Shown in pieces: positions 7,320 through 13,637 of a DNA stretch of 16,570 nucleotides (positions within the stretch are counted from its first letter, which is position 1; each line of letters opens with the position of its first letter). This DNA comes from CAZOMR01 sp964580655 (lineage in GTDB: Bacteria; RBG-13-61-14; CAZOMR01): contig CAZOMR010000047.1 of the NCBI GenBank assembly GCA_964580655.1, positions 1 to 16,570 of the forward strand, written 5' to 3'. The translations under genes and the position numbers were made by a program. Under the pieces are notes generated by a model. That model did no database searches, was not told the origin of the DNA, and was given only the letters and a program-made list of their open reading frames with translations.

Positions 7320-8201
7320 TTACTCAATGTTCTGCGCCTGCTCGCGAATCCGCTCAAGCTCGCTCTTGATCTCGACGACAAGATGAGAAATGGGCGCGCT
7401 CTGGGCCTTGGCGCCGATGGTATTGGCCTCGCGGTGCATCTCCTGGACAAGAAACTCCAGCTTCCTTCCGCTCGGACCGGGTCCAGCCATCATCTCAAGA
7501 AATTTCTCCCGATGGCTCGCGAGTCGCACAAGCTCCTCGGTAATGTCGCTCCGCTCCGCAAGCAACGCCGCCTCCTGGGCCAGGCGAGCCTGATCAATCA
7601 CCGCATCCTGTCCCAGCATCTCCTCCAGGCGCCTTTTAAGACGAAGCTGGTATTCCTCGATGAGTCCCTGGGCCTTGTCTTCAATCTTATCAAACAGGTC
7701 CTTCAGGGTGTCCATGCGAGCGACAAAATCCGCGGCCAAGGCCTCTCCCTCTTTCTCGCGCATCCGGGTCAACTCGGCGAAACACCCTCCGAGGATCGGC
7801 TTGATCTCCGGCCAGACCTCACTTTCCCAGACACCGGAATTCCCGGCCATGATAACATCTTTTTGCGCTAACAGCAATGACAGGTCCGGCTCTCCGGAAA
7901 GATTGAGTTCTTCCTTCATTTCCTTGAACAGATTAATGTAAAATCTGGCCCGGTCCCGGTTCCAGGAAATATCCAGTTCGTCTTCCCTGGATTCAAATGT
8001 CACTGAAATCTCCACGCGACCACGCAAGACATACTCGCGTAGCAGGGCATGCACCTGTGCTTCCATGCCTGAAAGACAATCCGGAATTCGCATGCGGACT
8101 TCCAGGTATCGGGAATTAAATGATCGCGCCTCCACGCGCACCCCTCTCTTCCTGACCTCCCCCTCTATACAGGCATACCCGGTCATGCTTTTCAGATTCA
8201 T
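7320..8201 (-). CDS. yicC: YicC/YloC-family endoribonuclease
   Basis: A 293-residue protein of the YicC/YloC family, for which RNA endonuclease activity has been shown in E. coli and B. subtilis members. The opening LKSMTGYACIEGE and the RSFNSRYLEVRMRIP stretch (about residues 27-41) are hallmarks. The C-terminal DUF1732 part is visible as GRKLEFLVQEMHREANTIGAKA, followed by VVEIKSELERIREQAQNIE, again near-consensus. Length matches the family (E. coli about 287). The ATG at 8201 overlaps the TAA of the DUF4416 gene by one base (TAATG), and AGGAG precedes it, so the two are coupled. It lies directly upstream of gmk, the common arrangement in many bacterial phyla, though without the remA/DUF370 gene found between them in some lineages. 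Confidence 0.95.
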   Translation of the reverse strand: MNLKSMTGYACIEGEVRKRGVRVEARSFNSRYLEVRMRIPDCLSGMEAQVHALLREYVLRGRVEISVTFESREDELDISWNRDRARFYINLFKEMKEELNLSGEPDLSLLLAQKDVIMAGNSGVWESEVWPEIKPILGGCFAELTRMREKEGEALAADFVARMDTLKDLFDKIEDKAQGLIEEYQLRLKRRLEEMLGQDAVIDQARLAQEAALLAERSDITEELVRLASHREKFLEMMAGPGPSGRKLEFLVQEMHREANTIGAKAQSAPISHLVVEIKSELERIREQAQNIE

Positions 8202-8737
8202 TACACCTCTCCTGGCTCGCTCAAAGCGGCCTTTAACTTTTCTCTAAGCCTATTAAAAAGCGCGATCATCTCCGGCAAAGCATAATCCGGATAGGTCCAC
8301 GGCAAAGCCCGAAAACTTCCACGCTCATAGATCAAAGCGAGGTCTGCATAGATTCCCTGGTCAAGATAGATTCGATGGGCCGCTGGCTTTCCCGTTGCAA
8401 GCACGAACTGTCCCATGCCCAGGTGTCCGGGATCCAGGTTGACGCTTCGGTTTCCATCGTTGGCCACCTCCGTCTCAAGGCTGTTGGTAAAAAGTTTTAT
8501 CTGGACAAGGTCCCCCGGATTCAAAAGCCGCTCGAAACTCAAGAACTGCCGTGCAAGCGGCGATCCCATCTCACGACAGTAATAGTCAGTATGGCTGAAA
8601 GCATTCTCCGAGCCTTGATAATCCACGGCCCCGAATCTCTCATCCAACTTCTTCCGGCAGAATTCCCAGTTCGATCGCTCAGAGTAGATCGAGCTTAAAA
8701 CCAGCTTGACCATATTCGGGGACCGGGGAATGCTCAT
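8201..8737 (-). CDS. DUF4416 family protein
   Basis: A protein of about 178 residues that I recognise as DUF4416, a family without known function found mainly in deltaproteobacteria and neighbouring phyla. Recognisable blocks are VKLVLSSIYSE near the start, FSHTDYYCREMG, RQFLSFERLLNPGDLVQIK, RSVNLDPGHLGMGQFVLAT, AHRIYLDQGIYADLALIYE and ALPWTYPDYALPE. The His/Asp/Tyr-rich conserved positions suggest a binding or catalytic pocket, but that is inference. The start at 8737 (MSIPRSPNMVKL) fits the family's N-terminus and lies 13 bp after the hldA stop. A longer frame from 8776 would overlap hldA by 26 bp. No strong ribosome binding site is visible for either. No signal peptide, so it is probably cytoplasmic. 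It is coupled to yicC by a one-base overlap. Confidence 0.85.
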   Translation of the reverse strand: MSIPRSPNMVKLVLSSIYSERSNWEFCRKKLDERFGAVDYQGSENAFSHTDYYCREMGSPLARQFLSFERLLNPGDLVQIKLFTNSLETEVANDGNRSVNLDPGHLGMGQFVLATGKPAAHRIYLDQGIYADLALIYERGSFRALPWTYPDYALPEMIALFNRLREKLKAALSEPGEV

Positions 8738-8750
8738 TCTTAGACTGCGA

Positions 8751-9755
8751 TCAGAGTCCCTGGTTTTCGAGGGCATCCTTGAGCTCCCTGCCGCTGACCA
8801 CTGATGTGCCGAGCTTGCCCACGGCTATCCCGGCCGCTATATTGGCTAGACAGGCGGCCAGGTAAAAGCTCATTCCAGAGGCCACGCCAATCGAGAAAGC
8901 GCTTATCACGGTATCACCGGCACCGGTTACATCAAAGACCTCCCGCGCCTGAGCCGGGATATGCCTTGCTGGCTTTTTTCTCTCAATCAGGGTCATCCCC
9001 GCTTCTCCCTGGGTGATGAGCACTGCCTGGCAGTCCAGTTCCTTGAGCAATCTCTTGCCGGCTTTCCGGACCTCGGGATCACTATCGGGTTCAATCCCTG
9101 TGGCCTCAGCCGCCTCGTAATGATTGGGCGTAATCACGCTGGCACGACGGAAGAGATGAAGGTTCACGAGTTTGGGGTCCACCATCAGCGGCTTCCTGTA
9201 TTTTCGGACGAGGGCGATCACTTTCCGGGCCAGGTTCGGCGTGATAAAGCCCTTGGCATAGTCAGAGATTATGATCCCGTGCATCCTGGGGATAAGCTTA
9301 TCCATGCTGGCGAGGATTTTTCTCTCGCTTGCGGGGCGAAGCGGAAAAAGCACTTCCCGGTCGAAGCGGACCACCTGCTGGCTGTGAGCAATGATCCTGG
9401 TCTTCACCGAGGTTGGCCGGCCAGGTTCCCGGAGCACAGCCCTGCAATCTACGCTCATGCGCTTCAGGTCCGAGAGCAATCTGTCCCCGCTTTGGTCCCT
9501 TCCGATCACCCCTGCCAGGCTCACCTTTACCCCGAGGGACGCCAGATTGTGAACCACATTGGCCGCACCTCCCGGCATGGCGCTCTCTCGCTCGACCCGG
9601 ACCACTGGCACAGGGGCTTCCGGGGAGATGCGTCTTACCTGGCCCCAGATGAAGATGTCCTGCATGATGTCCCCGACCACCAGTATCCGCATGCGTGAGA
9701 ATTTCTCTACATAGGGCAAAAGCTCGAGATAGATGCTGTGTTTCTCTTTCATCAT
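8751..9755 (-). CDS. hldA: D-glycero-beta-D-manno-heptose-7-phosphate kinase (RfaE1/HldA)
   Basis: A 334-residue PfkB/ribokinase-family kinase that phosphorylates heptose-7-phosphate at C1, a step in making ADP-heptose for the LPS inner core. Seen: ILVVGDIMQDIFIWGQVRRISPEAPVPVV in pieces typical of RfaE, the first PfkB signature PGGAANVVHNLASLG (about 61-75), TSVKTRIIAHSQQVVRFDRE, SDYAKGFIT, VDPKLVN, TPNHYEA, and the second signature FDVTGAGDTVISAF with catalytic Asp281. The protein ends after the kinase fold, so the cytidylyltransferase half found in fused HldE is missing and a separate hldC is expected elsewhere. The ATG at 9755 overlaps the TGA of the 86-residue gene (ATGA); a TTG two codons earlier is less likely. 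The gene implies a Gram-negative envelope. Confidence 0.93.
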   Translation of the reverse strand: MMKEKHSIYLELLPYVEKFSRMRILVVGDIMQDIFIWGQVRRISPEAPVPVVRVERESAMPGGAANVVHNLASLGVKVSLAGVIGRDQSGDRLLSDLKRMSVDCRAVLREPGRPTSVKTRIIAHSQQVVRFDREVLFPLRPASERKILASMDKLIPRMHGIIISDYAKGFITPNLARKVIALVRKYRKPLMVDPKLVNLHLFRRASVITPNHYEAAEATGIEPDSDPEVRKAGKRLLKELDCQAVLITQGEAGMTLIERKKPARHIPAQAREVFDVTGAGDTVISAFSIGVASGMSFYLAACLANIAAGIAVGKLGTSVVSGRELKDALENQGL

Positions 9756-10012
9756 CGGCAATCCAGGGCACTGCGGCAGGCTGGAGAGAGGTATATGGAT
9801 TCAAGATCGAATTCACGCATGGAATCTAGTAGCACCTCTATCTGCTCTGCCCTGGAGAGCCCCTGATGTAGCAGGATTATCGGAGAGCCGCGAAGCATGA
9901 CTAGCCCGCTTCTGGCAAGCCCTTCAGGTCCCTCCAGGTTACGGCGGTGAACCTTCACGCCGACCGCGACCGCGGCTCGCAGAAGTTCCTCCAGCAAGTG
10001 CTCCTCATCCAT
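9752..10012 (-). CDS. Small conserved-looking protein of unknown function (86 aa)
   Basis: I cannot assign a function. The 86-residue product has an amphipathic N-terminal helix (about 3-16, DEEHLLEELLRAAVAV), a short strand (GVKVHRR), two strands forming a probable hairpin (SGLVMLRGSPIILLHQGL, 35-52), a helix (RAEQIEVLLDSMREFD, 54-69) and a closing IYLSPACRSAL segment. There is no signal peptide, membrane segment or CxxC. From memory it resembles short deltaproteobacterial proteins carrying LRG-hairpin, helix and DLExxYL-P elements, but this is unverified. It looks real because it is fitted between two genes: 2 bp after the chemoreceptor stop, and sharing ATGA with hldA. AGGAGG lies 14 nt upstream, inside the chemoreceptor gene, which is a long spacing. 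Confidence 0.75.
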   Translation of the reverse strand: MDEEHLLEELLRAAVAVGVKVHRRNLEGPEGLARSGLVMLRGSPIILLHQGLSRAEQIEVLLDSMREFDLESIYLSPACRSALDCR

Positions 10013-10014
10013 GG

Positions 10015-12657
10015 CTATACCTTAAACCTCCTGACCTCATTCCGCAGACCGAGGGACTGGGACTCGAGCTTTTTCACGACTTGGCCCAGCTTCTGCGCGC
10101 TCATTACGCTGGCCTCGGAGATGTCCTTGATTCCTTGTATCAGGCGAACCACCTGCTCGCTCACCTTTTTCTGATCCTGTTGTGAGGAGTTAATGTTGGT
10201 GAGCATATCGGTAATATTTTCTATGGACTTGGTGATAAGCTTCGCACCATGCAGTTGATCCTCTGTGATGCGCTTGACAAGGGATGACGAGTCTTTCATC
10301 TCCTCGGTGGCCTTGAGGATAAGGGCTCCTCCCTTGGACTGCTCCTGTGTAGCAATGGAAATCTGGTTGACCATCTCCGCCACCTGCTCAATAGCCTGGC
10401 TTACTTGCCTGCTGGAGGTGGTTTGCTCTACGGTTGTGCGGGCGATTTCCTTGATCCGACCCACGGCCTGCTGGATGCTTTCCAGAATCTTGGCGAGGGC
10501 CTGACTTGCCTGCTCAGAGAGGCTGACTCCCTCTGAGGCTGATTTGGAGCCATCCCTTATTGCGCCCACTGCCTGGCGGGATTCTTCCTGGACCCCCTGA
10601 ACCAGTTGGGTGATCTCTCGGACGGACCCTGATGTGCGCTCTGCAAGCTGTTTGATTTCATCCGCGACCACGGTAAATGACCTGCCGTGCTCCCCTGCCT
10701 GGGCCGCGATGATAGCCGCGTTGAGTGCGAGCAAGTTGGTCTGGGTGGAGACCTCGTCAATCACCTGGACCACCCTGCCTATCTCTTCTCCCCTTGATCC
10801 GAGGCGATTGATCACCTGCTGTGCATTCTGGATCACTTGTTCGATTTCGTGCATGCCCTCGGTGGTTCGTTTGACCGCGCGAGCGCCTGCCTCGGCATCA
10901 CCCATCACTCTTTCACCCAGCGAGGATGTCTCGGTGGTATGGGTTTCAATCTCATGTATGGCGGCGTCCATCTGGGACATGCTTGAGGCAGTCTGCTCGC
11001 TGATTGCGGAGAGGTTTCCGATATTATCCGCCACCTGGTTCAGAGCCACGGTCATCTCATTGATGGATGTAGAGGTGTCATTGATGGAGCGGTTGAGGGA
11101 GTCCACGCTTTCGTCAATGCGGCTTACGGATGAGCTCATCTCGAAGACGGACGAGGAGCTTTCATCAGCCGCGGTGGACAGGGTTTGGACGTTATCCGCT
11201 ATTTCCTTGAGACTCAGGTTCATCTCCATCATGGCGGATAAAGCCTCATCCACGGATTGATCCTGCCTTCGCGCGCCCTCATCCACTGTTTGAGCCGTTT
11301 CTGAGATTGCCGAGGTGGCCTGGTCCAGATTCTGGGCGGCATCCTTGAGTCGAAGGATGATTTCTTTCAGGCTTCTGCCCATGTTACGGAGGCTGAGTGC
11401 CAGATCGCCTATCTCGTCATTCACATGATAAAAGACATCATCCCGGATAACCCCCTGTGCCACATCGCCGGTGAATTGTGCAAGCTTTCCCACTGACCGC
11501 GCGATGTCGCGTGCTGTGACGATAGCGGTAACCGAGGCAATGAGGATCAATATGATAAAGAGTCCGGAGAAGACCCAGATCAGGCGATTGAGATGATGCC
11601 GGTAGTTCTTCCAGGGGTATCCTACGATGAGATAAAATGAATGCGTGTTGCCGTGTTTTTTCTTGTCAATCCTTTTATAGACATGTATCTCGGCTAGGCC
11701 AAAGGGGTTGAATGAGTAGCCTGTGCGGTCAGGATTTTTTTCGCAGGTTTTTACTATCTGGCCTGTGGTCACGGGAGGAAAAGGGAGTTGGCCACCCAGG
11801 AGATTTTTTCTCATATCCTCTGCAGAGAGCAGGTAGATGGCGCGCTCACCGGCTAATGCGCTTGCGCGGCAGATTTCTACGGCGCGTTCAAGTTCCGCGG
11901 GATCAGTGAGGTCATAAAATTCCAGGCCGGATGCAATCCCTTGCACTTCAGGAATGAAGCTTTTTCCTATCCAGTCTTGGAGGTTTGCCGATGCCTGGCG
12001 GTATCCGGCCAATGTGGAGAAGAGCAAGGTAAGCAGGATCAGGGCGAGTGTTGTGCCCAGAAGTCCCCTTTCCAGCGGGATGCGGTACCCCCTGTCTTCT
12101 TCAGCATCCAGGATCTCCGGCTCTTTTTGAATGATGGCCTCGGCCAGGGGGTCGAGAACCTGGCGGAATAAATACAATTGAAAGAGCCAGATAACCCCGG
12201 CGCCAGAGAGGATTCCTATATAAATAAGGATCATCTCTGTCCACGCGGGAATAAGGGATGCTCCGATAATTCCTCCGGCAACCGCGAACAGCCCTCCGAC
12301 CACCCAGATGAGAAACCCCAGTGCAGGCATGTCCACCGGGAAATTGAGCACCAGCCTCAAAGCAGTAGCGGCGGGGACATTCTCATCGGGGTCATCTTCA
12401 AGAAAGGCCTGGACCTTGCGCAAACGCCGGCGGATTATAATGCCGTGCCAGCCGATCATCAAGGCGGTTGGCAAAGCCATAACGCCCAGTCCCCAGATAA
12501 GGATAATCGGGCTTCCGGTCAAGATGGGAGTGAGGACAATGGCGTAGAGCACGAGCACACTGATGCCCAGAAAGGTAGTAATACCTATCCAGCGAAAGAT
12601 GCGCTGTTGCACCTCGTGAACCAGCATAGAGGCTTCTCTTTTACCTGGTTCTGTCAT
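10015..12657 (-). CDS. Methyl-accepting chemotaxis protein with extra N-terminal membrane module
   Basis: An 880-residue chemoreceptor that would signal to CheA/CheW. Predicted order: four membrane helices in the first 165 residues (about 24-46, 50-75, 111-135, 137-162), a cytoplasmic stretch, a fifth helix (199-218), an extracytoplasmic sensor of about 135 residues (220-355), a sixth helix (360-382), HAMP (about 383-435) and a long coiled-coil MA domain to the end. The hairpin tip is at about 634-676, containing TQTNLLALNAA, then IIAAQAGEHGRSF where classical receptors have E and R, so the tip is a variant. Q/E-rich heptads that could be methylated flank it. No C-terminal CheR-binding pentapeptide is present; it ends EVRRFKV. 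The ligand is unknown. No che genes are in the window. The ATG at 12657 has GAGGA almost touching it, so M11 (12627) is an alternative start. Confidence 0.93.
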   Translation of the reverse strand: MTEPGKREASMLVHEVQQRIFRWIGITTFLGISVLVLYAIVLTPILTGSPIILIWGLGVMALPTALMIGWHGIIIRRRLRKVQAFLEDDPDENVPAATALRLVLNFPVDMPALGFLIWVVGGLFAVAGGIIGASLIPAWTEMILIYIGILSGAGVIWLFQLYLFRQVLDPLAEAIIQKEPEILDAEEDRGYRIPLERGLLGTTLALILLTLLFSTLAGYRQASANLQDWIGKSFIPEVQGIASGLEFYDLTDPAELERAVEICRASALAGERAIYLLSAEDMRKNLLGGQLPFPPVTTGQIVKTCEKNPDRTGYSFNPFGLAEIHVYKRIDKKKHGNTHSFYLIVGYPWKNYRHHLNRLIWVFSGLFIILILIASVTAIVTARDIARSVGKLAQFTGDVAQGVIRDDVFYHVNDEIGDLALSLRNMGRSLKEIILRLKDAAQNLDQATSAISETAQTVDEGARRQDQSVDEALSAMMEMNLSLKEIADNVQTLSTAADESSSSVFEMSSSVSRIDESVDSLNRSINDTSTSINEMTVALNQVADNIGNLSAISEQTASSMSQMDAAIHEIETHTTETSSLGERVMGDAEAGARAVKRTTEGMHEIEQVIQNAQQVINRLGSRGEEIGRVVQVIDEVSTQTNLLALNAAIIAAQAGEHGRSFTVVADEIKQLAERTSGSVREITQLVQGVQEESRQAVGAIRDGSKSASEGVSLSEQASQALAKILESIQQAVGRIKEIARTTVEQTTSSRQVSQAIEQVAEMVNQISIATQEQSKGGALILKATEEMKDSSSLVKRITEDQLHGAKLITKSIENITDMLTNINSSQQDQKKVSEQVVRLIQGIKDISEASVMSAQKLGQVVKKLESQSLGLRNEVRRFKV

Positions 12658-12702
12658 TCCTCGTCCATGCTCTTAGAACTTGCTCTTGGCCCTTTTTCCG
12701 GC

Positions 12703-13002
12703 TCATGTTTGTCCCACTGGTGAAAAGGACACCTCATCCCCCAGGGGATACTTCACGAAGACATCCCGACAGGGCTTGCACAATAAAAATTGAAACCGCT
12801 GGTAAACTTCCTCTTCCAGTTCCTGTGCGCTTTTCTCCCGGACCTGGGAGAAAATAGCTTCCAGGTCTCCTTCGCCACGGCCCTGAAAAATGCCGCCTTC
12901 TACTTCAGCAGTCAGAGTAACCGTCACAATGTAATAGGTTATTCCCCTTTCCAGGCGCCGGCCACAGCGCGCACAAAACAAATGCAGAGGCAATTCCGAC
13001 AT
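12703..13002 (-). CDS. Small protein with two CxxC motifs, unknown function
   Basis: A 99-residue soluble protein with CARC at residues 10-13 and CKPC at 75-78, framing a mixed beta and helical middle (TYYIVTVTLTAEVEGG, then the acidic helix AQELEEEVYQRFQFLL). The two pairs could form one four-cysteine zinc site that ties the ends together, so it is likely a zinc-ribbon or knuckle protein. Acid-rich helix and absence of a basic surface give no clear sign of DNA binding. It is 25 bp downstream of the one-TM gene and 45 bp upstream of the chemoreceptor, in the same direction. The ATG at 13002 lacks a strong ribosome binding site. I do not recognise a named family, and no function is assigned. 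Confidence 0.75.
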   Translation of the reverse strand: MSELPLHLFCARCGRRLERGITYYIVTVTLTAEVEGGIFQGRGEGDLEAIFSQVREKSAQELEEEVYQRFQFLLCKPCRDVFVKYPLGDEVSFSPVGQT

Positions 13003-13027
13003 AGCTCGCAGGCCGCTTCGCTACTCC

Positions 13028-13549
13028 TTATCTGAACCAGCCCTTTTTCTTCCTGGTCAACTCAATTTCCTTTTCCCCGAAAGGACAGATCACCTTTAGT
13101 GTATACGGAAGGAAATCCTCTTTTACACGGTCGCCCTCCTCCAGGTTGCCCTTCATATAGTGGAATTCTTTGAGAAACAGCTTGAACTCCTGTAGAGGAT
13201 ATATCTCATTTTTCCGATAGATATATGTATCATCCAGAATGAAGATTACCGGGGAGATGATCTCTTCGGATTCACTCTCCAGGGCGATGAAACTTCCACC
13301 CAGGACTCCGGAGGTCTCGAGATTGGCAATTATCGGCACAGGCTCAGAGCCCAGAGACAGCCCAACGATGACAAGAACAATAAGGCCCAGGCCCCCGATA
13401 ATGGCGCCCTTGTATTTATTGTCCAGCTTCCTAAAGGTGTCCCATTGATCCAGGGCTATGTCAAGACCTTCTTCATAAGCATTCGTCGCACGCTCCACGA
13501 ATTTTTCCCAATCGCGCGCCAGGAAATCAATAACTCTCTGATAATCCAT
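13028..13549 (-). CDS. Single-pass membrane protein of unknown function
   Basis: A 173-residue protein not assigned to any family. Residues 1-46 are charged and helical (DYQRVIDFLARDWEKFV...), one membrane segment spans about 47-67 (GAIIGGLGLIVLVIVGLSLG), and residues 68-173 form a mixed domain with hydrophobic strands (SPVIFILDDTYIYR), a helix (LQEFKLFLKEFHYMKG) and a basic end (ELTRKKKGWFR). Topology is uncertain; both sides carry charge. I chose the ATG at 13549 because GAGGA lies 8 nt upstream and a strong promoter sits further upstream; a longer frame from 13663 would overlap the glycosyltransferase and place the promoter inside the gene. It is the first gene of the unit that contains the two-CxxC protein and the chemoreceptor. 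Confidence 0.78.
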   Translation of the reverse strand: MDYQRVIDFLARDWEKFVERATNAYEEGLDIALDQWDTFRKLDNKYKGAIIGGLGLIVLVIVGLSLGSEPVPIIANLETSGVLGGSFIALESESEEIISPVIFILDDTYIYRKNEIYPLQEFKLFLKEFHYMKGNLEEGDRVKEDFLPYTLKVICPFGEKEIELTRKKKGWFR

Positions 13550-13557
13550 TCCCCTGA

Positions 13558-13562
13558 TCCTC
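13558..13562 (-). promoter_or_regulatory. Ribosome binding site of the one-TM gene
   Basis: GAGGA on the minus strand, 8 nt from the ATG at 13549. It supports the short start over the frame that opens at 13663. Confidence 0.6.
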
Positions 13563-13598
13563 ACACCCGAAAATCTTGAGTCTCTGCAAGTGATATTT

Positions 13599-13628
13599 AT
13601 TATAGCGATAAAGGCGGGAAAATGTAAA
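13599..13628 (-). promoter_or_regulatory. Sigma70-type promoter heading the chemoreceptor-hldA-rel gene run
   Basis: Minus strand: TTTACA (13628-13623), an 18-nt spacer, and a perfect TATAAT (13604-13599). It lies in the 88-bp gap after the glycosyltransferase stop, with a predicted start near 13592 and a leader of about 43 nt. It is the clearest minus-strand promoter I saw to the right of rpmB, and no terminator was seen between it and the end of rel. Confidence 0.68.
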
Positions 13629-13637
13629 GGGAAATCA

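Noticed and set aside
7119..7871. Plus-strand open frame (250 codons) opposite gmk and yicC
   Set aside because: It spans two well-supported genes on the other strand and shows no family features.
8961..9698. Long plus-strand open frame (245 codons) opposite hldA
   Set aside because: It lies wholly inside a gene with clear PfkB motifs, has no start signal, and its translation is rich in His, Pro and Gly without domain pattern; an antisense shadow.
12178..12723. Plus-strand open frame (181 codons) opposite the chemoreceptor N-terminus
   Set aside because: Highly polar, low-complexity translation, fully antisense to membrane helices of the receptor; no ribosome binding site.
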